Shown piece after piece: positions 1-5,875 of a stretch of 6,510 nt of DNA. The notes under the pieces were generated by a model that had not been told where the DNA came from, searched no databases, and worked only from the letters and a program-made list of their open reading frames with translations. The stretch spans positions 1 to 6,510 of the forward strand of contig JAKAJX010000268.1 in the NCBI GenBank assembly GCA_021824855.1. Reading direction: 5' to 3'. The DNA comes from Bacteroidota bacterium. GTDB taxonomy: Bacteria; Bacteroidota; Bacteroidia; Chitinophagales; Chitinophagaceae. The first letter of the stretch is position 1, and each line of letters opens with the position of its first letter. Position numbers and translations under genes: made by a program.

Positions 1-259
1 CATTAATAATAATTACTTCAAAATTGCTGTAATACAGCGATAGTAACGAACGGGCATTTTCGATAATAGTTTGACCTTCATTATAAGCCGGAGCTAATAT
101 GCTGATAGAAGGTGTATATTTTGATGCAGCAAGTAATGTATAGTTGGTAAATCTGTTTTTTTGTAAGTAGCTTTTAATTTCAAGTATAGCAAAAAAGCTT
201 ATTGCAAAATAGGTAATTATTAAAAGAATGGAATAAATAAAAATTACATATTGCACCAT
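1..259 (-). CDS. Family 2 glycosyltransferase, N-terminal part (cut by left window edge)
   Basis: The first 86 codons of a gene continuing beyond the window. Residues about 4-26 form a hydrophobic membrane helix. Around residues 50-86 the chain reads PSISILAPAYNEG, then ENARSLLSLYYSNFEVIIIN, which is the start of a GT-A (family 2) glycosyltransferase domain: first beta strand, the APAYNE nucleotide-sugar loop, and the second strand leading to the usual NDGS motif; the cut falls on the G that would begin that Asp codon. A leading membrane helix followed at once by GT2 is the layout of processive PgaC/cellulose-synthase-like enzymes that make exported polysaccharide from nucleotide sugars at the inner membrane; substrate cannot be read here. 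ATG at 257-259 was chosen; an in-frame TTG directly before it is possible. It lies 29 bp after the HEAT gene, so is probably co-transcribed with it. GT2 identity is firm, the exopolysaccharide role is inferred. Confidence 0.85.
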   Translation of the reverse strand, partial: MVQYVIFIYSILLIITYFAISFFAILEIKSYLQKNRFTNYTLLAASKYTPSISILAPAYNEGQTIIENARSLLSLYYSNFEVIIIN

Positions 260-288
260 CAACTGAATAATATATTGTATGTAGTATA

Positions 289-1443
289 TCAATTTAGTAG
301 CATTTCTTTTTTTATGTGCAAGTATATTTTTTCATATACTGTATTTAGTGCTTTTCCTTTTTCTTCTAAAATAGTTAAGCCTGTTTTAAAACAATGGGTT
401 AAAGCTCTTGCGGCATAAAGTTTAATCATATCATTTTCATTCGATAGTTGGGTTAATAAAAAATGAAATTGATCTTCATTGCCAATAGCCGATATGGCTT
501 TTAAAATTTGAATTTTAATACTAAATATTTCTTCGTTGTATATGTTAACTAATTCTTTTGCGGTGGTTTCGTTGGCAATATGCAATAGGGTTTCTATGGC
601 TTGTGAGCGAATACGAGCATTGATATGCGTTAAGCAATGTAATACCTCGTTATGAAAATGTAGTTTTTGAAATATTTCAGCAAATCGCAAGGCAATTAAT
701 ACAACCGAATCATTATTCGATAAAAGCCATTTAGAAAGATTATCCGATAATTGTCCATCCTCTGTATGTGTAGCCAATTGTTCTAATATTTTAAGTTGTT
801 GCCATTCTGTAAGCGGATAAGTCAATGAATCTAAAAAATTCAATCCTTTAAATCCTAATAAATTAATGATGCCTATTTGGGCTTCCATTCTAATTATTTC
901 GTTATGGCTATCTACATTTTTGTATAATTCATGTATCATATCGGTTTGCCCAAACGTATATAATTCTATAATTCCTTTGGTTTTAATATGCCATTTTCGG
1001 CTATGTATTTTTTTTAATGAATCTTGTTTTAGGTTTAATTGATTATATAATAATTGAACTTTTTGTTTTGCTGCCCCTGAAAGATTGTTAATAGTAGCTT
1101 CTAATTTATTAATTACATAATTGCGAGCATCTTTTTTATGTAATATTTTTTTTAATCTTACGATAGAGCTATTATCTTCTTCCCAATTATCCCAAGTGCC
1201 AATAACAATACCTGCAATTAAATTTTCTGTTAGGGTAGATAATTTTTTTTTACGAATAAAAATTTGTTTGCTGTTATTTAAAATTAAAAAAGCAAACAGT
1301 AATAAAATAAGCAATAAGGAAAGTAAAATAACAATGGCTGTATTAATTGTAGTAGGAGTAATAATTTTAAGAAAAACAAATTGTACACTGCCAAATTGAA
1401 GTGAAAAGGATATTGGGTTAATATGAATTAATGGAGAAAACAA
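289..1443 (-). CDS. Membrane-anchored HEAT-repeat protein
   Basis: A 384-residue protein with one strong hydrophobic helix at about residues 31-55 followed by a basic stretch (FIRKKK, 62-67), so probably anchored in the inner membrane with the rest in the cytoplasm. From about residue 148 to 355 it is built of amphipathic helix pairs typical of HEAT/armadillo-like repeats, e.g. around 155-200, 210-260, 262-300 and 303-350 (signature-like stretches ARIRSQAIETLLHIA and DMIKLYAARALTHCF). HEAT solenoids are protein-binding scaffolds without catalysis; no active-site motif is seen. It lies 16 bp after a response regulator and 29 bp before a membrane GT2 enzyme, so it may couple the regulator to the glycosyltransferase (inference). 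The start is odd: no ATG exists before codon 170, and an in-frame TAA lies directly upstream of the TTG at 1441-1443. That TTG is taken as start, but a different non-ATG start just before the membrane helix cannot be excluded. Confidence 0.75.
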   Translation of the reverse strand: MFSPLIHINPISFSLQFGSVQFVFLKIITPTTINTAIVILLSLLLILLLFAFLILNNSKQIFIRKKKLSTLTENLIAGIVIGTWDNWEEDNSSIVRLKKILHKKDARNYVINKLEATINNLSGAAKQKVQLLYNQLNLKQDSLKKIHSRKWHIKTKGIIELYTFGQTDMIHELYKNVDSHNEIIRMEAQIGIINLLGFKGLNFLDSLTYPLTEWQQLKILEQLATHTEDGQLSDNLSKWLLSNNDSVVLIALRFAEIFQKLHFHNEVLHCLTHINARIRSQAIETLLHIANETTAKELVNIYNEEIFSIKIQILKAISAIGNEDQFHFLLTQLSNENDMIKLYAARALTHCFKTGLTILEEKGKALNTVYEKIYLHIKKEMLLN

Positions 1444-1461
1444 TTAAACTTTTGTTTAATT
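1442..1461. repeat. Perfect 8-bp inverted repeat spanning the regulator/HEAT gene junction
   Basis: The arms AATTAAAC (1442-1449) and GTTTAATT (1454-1461) are perfect complements around a 4-nt TTTT loop. The element covers the whole 16-bp gap, the first two bases of the response-regulator stop codon on the minus strand, and two bases of the TTG start of the HEAT gene. It is AT-rich, so a folded hairpin would be weak. It might modulate translation of the HEAT gene or act as a mild processing or attenuation site, or may be chance in AT-rich DNA. Confidence 0.4.
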
Positions 1462-1819
1462 ATTTAAATTTTAGTAATCGGTTCATTCTAAAAACTAATT
1501 CATTTAAATTAAATGGTTTAGTTACATAATCGTCGGCACCAAGGTTAAATGCTTCTTCAACATGATGTTCTTGGCCCAATGAGGTTAATACTATAATTTT
1601 TGCTTGTAATTTTTTTTGTTTCACTTTCACAATAATTTCTATTCCAGAAGAGTAAGGCAGCATTAAATCGGTAATTACAAGGTCGGGCTCTAACTTGTCT
1701 AATATTTCTAACGCATCTTTACCATTATCGCAGCAAATTACTTCAAAGCCTTCTCTTTGTAATTTTAGCTCAACGGTTTTTAGCATAATGGATTCATCTT
1801 CTACCAAAAGTATTTTCAT
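1460..1819 (-). CDS. Single-domain CheY-like response regulator
   Basis: A 119-residue receiver domain with no DNA-binding or enzymatic output. All hallmark residues are present, counted from MKILLVEDE: acidic pair E7/D8, phospho-acceptor D51 in VITDLMLP, switch threonine T79 in VLTS, and invariant lysine K101 in the TKPF motif. Length fits one REC domain plus a few residues. ATG at 1817-1819 gives the standard MKILLVEDE receiver start; an upstream in-frame TTG would add eight residues (LITYPLC-like) foreign to the family. The gene lies 62 bp after an HPt gene, its natural phospho-donor partner, and 16 bp before the HEAT gene. With no output domain it must act by protein contact, plausibly on the HEAT protein or the glycosyltransferase complex (inference). 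Receiver identity is firm; the kinase that feeds it is not in the window. Confidence 0.93.
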   Translation of the reverse strand: MKILLVEDESIMLKTVELKLQREGFEVICCDNGKDALEILDKLEPDLVITDLMLPYSSGIEIIVKVKQKKLQAKIIVLTSLGQEHHVEEAFNLGADDYVTKPFNLNELVFRMNRLLKFK

Positions 1820-1881
1820 ACATAAAGGATATGTTATAAGCAATAAATTTAAGCATTTTATACCGAAGGCAATATTTATTC

Positions 1882-2253
1882 CTATTGAAGCTCTGCCAAA
1901 TATGCCGATAATAAAGGAATTGACGCATTGGTTTGTTGTTCTAATGCCTGTATTAAATTGGCAATAACGGGTAATTGCTCGGCACTTTTAGCTAATTTTT
2001 CTATTTCGGTTGCTACCTGTAGTAAGTTATTTATTTGTATTACCGATAAAGAAGATTTAGCAATATGTGCATTGCTCGAAAGGTTTTCCCATTCTTTATT
2101 CTCGTAATTTATTTTTATTTTCTCAATGGTTTTAGGCAAATTTTGTATAAAAAGTGCTATAATAGTTCTTGCGGTAGTGTGGTTAAAATCTATAAATTCT
2201 CCTATAAAAGTTAAATCAATTTGTATATTATCGGCATCAATTATTTTTTTCAT
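1882..2253 (-). CDS. Stand-alone HPt (histidine phosphotransfer) domain protein
   Basis: A 123-residue, all-helical protein. The stretch SNAHIAKSSL at residues 60-69 matches the HPt phospho-site (AHxLKGS type), making H63 the likely phosphorylated histidine with K66 three residues on. Flanking helices (about 26-50 and 73-91) fit the four-helix bundle, and the length is that of a single HPt domain. The site departs from the classic pattern: Ala replaces the usual Leu/Ile before the lysine, Ser replaces the usual following Gly, and the Gly often seen about ten residues after the His is Gln. It would pass phosphate between a hybrid kinase and a receiver, most simply the regulator encoded next downstream. 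ATG at 2251-2253 starts it, with an A-rich leader and no clear Shine-Dalgarno site. As first gene of the minus-strand series it probably carries the operon promoter in the divergent region. Confidence 0.8.
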   Translation of the reverse strand: MKKIIDADNIQIDLTFIGEFIDFNHTTARTIIALFIQNLPKTIEKIKINYENKEWENLSSNAHIAKSSLSVIQINNLLQVATEIEKLAKSAEQLPVIANLIQALEQQTNASIPLLSAYLAELQ

Positions 2254-2367
2254 ATTATTGCTTGTATGGTAAATTTAATGAACTTAGTTAAAAGGGTTTT
2301 AAGAAAAGAAACTTATGATCTTTGGTTTTTTGCTAATTTTTAACCCTTTTTGTGAGGGCATTTCTAC

Positions 2368-2375
2368 TATTTTTG
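2368..2375 (+). promoter_or_regulatory. Candidate Bacteroidota -7 promoter element of the beta-barrel gene
   Basis: TATTTTTG is an exact fit to the Bacteroidota TAnnTTTG -7 consensus and lies 41 bp before the ATG, which would give a leader of roughly 35 nt. A TTTG at 2349-2352 could serve as the -33 element, but the 15-bp spacing is shorter than the usual 17-23, so the promoter is plausible rather than certain. Confidence 0.4.
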
Positions 2376-2384
2376 CCACTCGCC

Positions 2385-2405
2385 ATGAAATGGGTTTCAT
2401 CCATT
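2385..2405 (+). other. Small alternative hairpins in the beta-barrel gene leader
   Basis: ATGAAA (2385-2390) and TTTCAT (2395-2400) form a 6-bp stem with a TGGG loop. Overlapping it, AATGG (2389-2393) and CCATT (2401-2405) form a 5-bp stem; the two cannot coexist. The segment also opens an 8-codon reading frame (MKWVSSIK, stop at 2409-2411) ending five bases before the real start. No strong evidence that it is functional. Confidence 0.25.
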
Positions 2406-2416
2406 AAATAATAAAA

Positions 2417-3289
2417 ATGAGAAAAACGTTATTACTACTGCTTTGCATCATCTCTATCTCGTCGGCCAATGCCCAACTGAGTAAGTTTTTTAGTAAAAAG
2501 AAAAAACAAGCAGATACTACAGTAAATACTGTTAATACAGCCAATACAGCCGTTGCAACTGTTGTTAAGCCAAAAATAAAAACGGCTAAAACAAAAGTTA
2601 TAATGCCTGCAGAAAAAAAAGTAAAAAGAGATTGGAGTAAAATTGATTTGAAGAAAAGACCTGCCGATCATTTAATGATTCAATTTGGAAGTGATTCTTG
2701 GATTAATAGGCCCAACCCCGATACTATTAACACTATTGGCTCCGGTAGATTTTTTAATATTTATGGAATGATTGATAAGCCTTTTAAAACCGATCCGCAT
2801 TTTAGCATTGCTTATGGTTTGGGATTTTCTACCGATAATATGTATTTTGGAAATACCAATTATGTAAATTTTAAAGCAGTTAATAGTACACTTGCTTTTT
2901 TAAATTATAGTCCTTATTCGTTTAAGAAACTTAAAATGACTACCATTTATTTGGAAGCTCCTGTAGAAATAAGGTATTATTCTAATCCCGAGCATCCTAA
3001 TAAATCTTGGAAGTTTGCAGCCGGTGCTAAATTTGGTATTTTATGGAAATCGTACACTAAAGGAAAAAATTATGTAGATAATGGTGGTAATAGTGTTTAT
3101 GGGGTTTCTTACACCGAAAAAGTAATTAATAAAACATATATTAATGGCTTTGATGTAAGATCGAGCATAAGAGTTGGTTATGGTAATGTTAGCGTACATG
3201 CCGATATGCAACTATCTACCGTTATTAAACCAACGTATGGTCCAAATCTGCATACTGTTTCAGTTGGAGTAACCATTAGTGGATTATAA
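2417..3289 (+). CDS. Secreted outer-membrane beta-barrel protein
   Basis: A 290-residue exported protein. Residues 1-19 are a Sec signal peptide (basic MRK, Leu/Ile core, cleavage after ANA, before Q20). Residues 21-82 are a mature N-terminal segment rich in Lys and in Thr/Asn/Val (TVNTVNTANTAV, 35-46), probably periplasmic and disordered. From about 84 to the C-terminus the chain alternates polar and hydrophobic residues in short strands separated by Gly/Asn turns: FNIYGM, FSIAYGLGF, TIYLEAPVEIRYY, WKFAAGAKFGIL, VRSSIRVGYG, SVHADMQLS, HTVSVGVTISGL. The YLEAPVEIRYY strand resembles the conserved strand of PorT-like/OMP_b-brl barrels of Bacteroidota, whose members sit in the outer membrane and mostly lack a known substrate. 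ATG at 2417 follows an A-rich leader and gives the complete signal peptide. It is transcribed alone, between a divergent operon and a strong terminator. Barrel identity is likely; function is unknown. Confidence 0.75.
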   Translation: MRKTLLLLLCIISISSANAQLSKFFSKKKKQADTTVNTVNTANTAVATVVKPKIKTAKTKVIMPAEKKVKRDWSKIDLKKRPADHLMIQFGSDSWINRPNPDTINTIGSGRFFNIYGMIDKPFKTDPHFSIAYGLGFSTDNMYFGNTNYVNFKAVNSTLAFLNYSPYSFKKLKMTTIYLEAPVEIRYYSNPEHPNKSWKFAAGAKFGILWKSYTKGKNYVDNGGNSVYGVSYTEKVINKTYINGFDVRSSIRVGYGNVSVHADMQLSTVIKPTYGPNLHTVSVGVTISGL

Positions 3290-3311
3290 AAATAACAGAT
3301 TTGCAATATGC

Positions 3312-3349
3312 AAATAAGCCTTACTGTTACAGTAAGGCTTATTTATTTT
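3312..3349. terminator. Bidirectional rho-independent terminator between convergent genes
   Basis: A perfect 15-bp stem (3312-3326 with 3330-3344) around a TTA loop, with a GC-containing middle (AAGCCTTACTG / CAGTAAGGCTT). On the plus strand it runs into TTTATTTT (3342-3349), and on the minus strand its other arm ends in TTATTT, so it can stop transcription from both sides. It lies 22 bp after the beta-barrel gene and touches the stop codon of the converging large gene. Confidence 0.85.
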
Positions 3350-5618
3350 AAAAATGTCCTCTTCTTCCATTATTGTTGTTTCCTCCACCGTTAAATCCTC
3401 CAAACCTATTGCCGCCGCCATTAAAGTTTCCTGCCGGTCTACTAAATAAAGGTGCCATAGCTCTTTGAGATTGAAAATTTTGAAATCTCGACATTCCTCT
3501 GTTTTGCATTTGTTGCTGACGCTCCAAGTTCTGAATTACCTGTGGTCTTTGCATAGCATTCACCGGTTGCCATTGACGTGCTTGTCTTTGTTGTAACCAC
3601 TGTCCTCTTTGATTTCTTTGAAAAACATTTCCTTCTCTATCGGTTGTAATAGTATTAAATCTTGGATTGGCCCTATTATTATTTCTGCTTTCATCAAATA
3701 TGGGTCTATTGGTATTGGGTCTTGAGGAAATATTATTGGAAATAAATCTGTTGTTAGAATTGATATTGGTAATTGCATTATTATGGTTAATAACAGTTCT
3801 ATTAATTGCAACATCATTTCTGTAATTATAAATATTCGTATTAAAGCTTCTTTCGTTTATGAAGCGGTTATTTGAAAATCTATTATCGTAAAAACCATTT
3901 CTATAATATCCGCCAAAGCCATAACCATAACCGCCGCCCCATGGTCTCCAACCAAATGGCGGATGATAAATAGATGGGCCCCACCAACCACCACCCCAAC
4001 CATTCCAATAAGATGTTCCAAACCCTACATTAAACCAATTAAAACTATAATCAAATCCTAAGCTCCATCCCATCCATGGGTTATAATGCATTCCAAAACC
4101 CCAGGTATATGGGCGAGGATAGTAATAATTTCCCCACCATGGATCATAATTATAACCTGTTCCGTAAACAACGGTTGGTCCATCTATAAAAGCATTTAAG
4201 TAGCCGGGCGTATATCCCATATATACCCAATCGGGCGATACATCATAGATGTACACATACTTCATATTATATACCGGATAAGAAGGCGGAATAATATCAA
4301 CTTCATCGGGTCTTTGTGTAGCAACGCTCCATGGTCCTGTTGCAGTTGGTGCCTCAAACCAAACCCCATTTTCAACGCTATAATAACTTCCTTTATAGGC
4401 TACTACCGAGCTTTGTGTATTTACACCATATTGCATATCGGTGCCTTTAATGTTCTCGAATTTTGGTGTACCATCATAAGTAACAGTAGCTTTTGCCTTT
4501 TTTCTATCTACTTTGGCTGTTTGAGGAATTTGTGCATCCATGATTGCTTCACGTGCAGCCGGTGTTCCTGCAACATTTGCCAGTACATTATCTTTTGCCG
4601 AACCTTCGGGAATTCTGGAAAAATCGGCGGGTAAATTATTCGATGCAATATATTGCCAATTGCCATTTTTTAGTTGTGGCGATTTATACCATCTGCCGGA
4701 AATTAATAGATAGTATTGTTGAGCAGAAGCATCCATAAAAATATCGTTATCGGAGTTACTTACATACAGTAAATTAGTTCCGCTGATGGGTGTAAAGTTT
4801 GCTTCACCATTTGATTGAACCAACTCGGCATTGGTGGTACTTACTATTATATCTGAAACAACATTATGCTGTGCCGCTGCAGAGTCCGATTCGTATCCCG
4901 GTTCGGCATTGTTGGTATTATTTAATGCGGTTTCAACTTTTTTTACGGCTGCAGGGATATTATTTTCCGCATATTGATAAGGACCGGTTGCTGCTGCAGC
5001 TACATACCATCTTTTGCCACCATATAAGTAAAAATTATTGGCAACTTTTACCATGGTAAATGGTGTATTTACTACCGCATCTACTCCCCAATCTTTGTTA
5101 TGTTGTAATATAGGATTGCCATTTATTAGCACTAAAATTGATGGGCGTGTGGTATAAATAATTTTTGGCGGTGTATTATTAAGGTGATTAGACAATTTTT
5201 TTTCTTCTACTCGCATATCGAGCGATGCCAAAACTTCATCTAATGGCAATTCTCCTGCAACCGATGGTATTTCCGATTGAAGTAATGATTTTATATTATT
5301 GATTTGTGTTTCATCAGAATCTCCGGCTATTTTAAGGTTAGGAATTTTGGCCGATACAATGCTTATTTTTCTATTGTCTTTATCTGTTTCAACGGTGGCT
5401 ACTGTCCAAAATGTTCCAAATAGCGGATCGGTATTACTATCGTTTTGAAAAGAAATAGCAGATCGGTATTTTAATATATTATTTGAAAACGATTCGGGTT
5501 GCGGTTGGTATATTTTTATTATTGAACCATCGTTTGCCGCAATAAGTTTTGGCCATTCATTCTGTGCGGATACTGCCAATGTTGCAAATAATAAACAAAC
5601 TGTAACAAGGGTTTTCAT
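3348..5618 (-). CDS. Large exported protein with repeated Gly/Trp/Tyr modules and Asn-rich tail
   Basis: A 756-residue protein with a signal peptide (1-18, cleavage after VSA). Residues 20-155 are a mixed region. Three related modules follow, each ending in an aromatic, Gly-containing strand pair: about 185-222 (YLYGGKRWYVAAAATGPY), 275-337 (FTPISGTNLLY, then GRWYKSP, NWQY, LPADFSRIP) and 386-446 (FENIKGTDMQYG, then GVWFEAPTATGPW, VDIIPP). Residues 340-370 carry SAKDNVLANVAGTPAARE and QIPQTAKVDR. Residues 465-570 are a Tyr/Trp/Gly-rich core (MGYTPGYLNAF, VVYGTGYNYDPWWG, MGWSLGFDYSFN). The tail (570-756) is Asn/Arg/Gln-rich, with DREGNVFQRNQRGQW at 660-674 and FNGGG repeats at the end. From memory, proteins with this set of motifs are annotated in several phyla as 'carbohydrate-binding family V/XII'; none has a clear function I can name. 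Likely periplasmic or cell-surface. ATG at 5616-5618 gives the intact signal peptide. Apparently a single-gene unit ending at the shared terminator. Confidence 0.85.
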   Translation of the reverse strand: MKTLVTVCLLFATLAVSAQNEWPKLIAANDGSIIKIYQPQPESFSNNILKYRSAISFQNDSNTDPLFGTFWTVATVETDKDNRKISIVSAKIPNLKIAGDSDETQINNIKSLLQSEIPSVAGELPLDEVLASLDMRVEEKKLSNHLNNTPPKIIYTTRPSILVLINGNPILQHNKDWGVDAVVNTPFTMVKVANNFYLYGGKRWYVAAAATGPYQYAENNIPAAVKKVETALNNTNNAEPGYESDSAAAQHNVVSDIIVSTTNAELVQSNGEANFTPISGTNLLYVSNSDNDIFMDASAQQYYLLISGRWYKSPQLKNGNWQYIASNNLPADFSRIPEGSAKDNVLANVAGTPAAREAIMDAQIPQTAKVDRKKAKATVTYDGTPKFENIKGTDMQYGVNTQSSVVAYKGSYYSVENGVWFEAPTATGPWSVATQRPDEVDIIPPSYPVYNMKYVYIYDVSPDWVYMGYTPGYLNAFIDGPTVVYGTGYNYDPWWGNYYYPRPYTWGFGMHYNPWMGWSLGFDYSFNWFNVGFGTSYWNGWGGGWWGPSIYHPPFGWRPWGGGYGYGFGGYYRNGFYDNRFSNNRFINERSFNTNIYNYRNDVAINRTVINHNNAITNINSNNRFISNNISSRPNTNRPIFDESRNNNRANPRFNTITTDREGNVFQRNQRGQWLQQRQARQWQPVNAMQRPQVIQNLERQQQMQNRGMSRFQNFQSQRAMAPLFSRPAGNFNGGGNRFGGFNGGGNNNNGRRGHF

Positions 5619-5721
5619 ACTGCTATTTTTAATGAATAATTTTTGCTATCACTATTGTTGGCTTATGACCTTAAAACAGCATGCCCGCTTAATTGGTGAA
5701 TAAAAAAGAAAATGGAACAGC

Positions 5722-5755
5722 CATAGTTTAACAATTTATTGTATTAAAAACTATG
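5722..5755. repeat. Imperfect inverted repeat in the uvrB upstream spacer
   Basis: CATAGTTT (5722-5729) is the perfect complement of AAACTATG (5748-5755). Inside lies a second pair, ACAAT (5731-5735) with ATTGT (5738-5742), giving an interrupted hairpin. There is no U-tract on either side, so it is not an obvious terminator. Confidence 0.35.
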
Positions 5756-5806
5756 ATGCCATAACAACGGAACTGTGAACTGAGCGTAGCAAGCGGCGAT
5801 GCCATA
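5755..5806. repeat. 9-bp direct repeat GATGCCATA
   Basis: GATGCCATA occurs at 5755-5763 and 5798-5806, flanking 34 bp (5764-5797) that are richer in G and C than the surroundings. The core GCCATA also occurs at 5720-5725. This could be a small duplication or remnant of a short repeat element, or a pair of protein-binding sites; nothing identifies it. Confidence 0.35.
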
Positions 5807-5875
5807 GAAAACAAATGCCCGATACAAAATACTTTTCATGGGCACATTCGTTAATTTGCAGTGCAGAGTTATTTT

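Larger units (their letters stand above)
2254..2416. promoter_or_regulatory. Divergent intergenic region with inverted repeats
   Basis: This 163-bp gap separates the HPt gene (minus) from the beta-barrel gene (plus) and must hold promoters for both. Two overlapping repeats are visible: a perfect TTAAAA-GGG-TTTTAA palindrome at 2288-2302, and a longer-range 9-bp pair, AAAAGGGTT at 2290-2298 with AACCCTTTT at 2342-2350, separated by 43 nt. Either could be an operator or a structured transcript. For the minus gene only a weak -7-like match is seen (reverse complement of 2308-2315, TAAGTTTC, last base off), with no convincing -33 partner. Confidence 0.45.
5619..5875. other. Divergent spacer before uvrB, no gene seen
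   Basis: This 257-bp gap lies between the divergent large exported protein and uvrB and should hold both promoters. No reading frame in it looks like a protein and no tRNA or known RNA is recognisable. For uvrB only one-mismatch matches to TAnnTTTG are visible (TACTTTTC at 5830-5837, TTAATTTG at 5851-5858), without good -33 partners. The middle contains small direct and inverted repeats and a locally GC-richer patch (about 5764-5804). Confidence 0.4.

Noticed and set aside
1121..1399. Plus-strand open frame antisense to the HEAT gene
   Set aside because: It mirrors the membrane-helix region; no start context or domain of its own.
1820..1834. ACATA/TATGT small inverted repeat just upstream of the regulator ATG
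   Set aside because: Only 5 AT-rich base pairs with a 5-nt loop; expected by chance in this DNA.
1820..1843. TTG-started eight-residue N-terminal extension of the response regulator
   Set aside because: The ATG at 1819 gives the canonical MKILLVEDE receiver start; the extension has no family support.
3348..3500. FNGGG/Asn-rich C-terminus as an autotransporter or type IX secretion sorting domain
   Set aside because: No beta-barrel translocator and no typical C-terminal sorting-domain motif; the end is low-complexity Gly/Asn/Arg.
3560..3817. Open frame of 85 codons on the minus strand inside the large exported gene
   Set aside because: Lies in another frame of a well-supported gene; its Ile/Leu-rich content comes from reading the Asn-rich tail out of frame.
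4314..5059. Three plus-strand open frames antisense to the large gene
   Set aside because: Compositionally odd (Cys/His-rich), no recognisable domain, and fully covered by a well-supported minus-strand gene.
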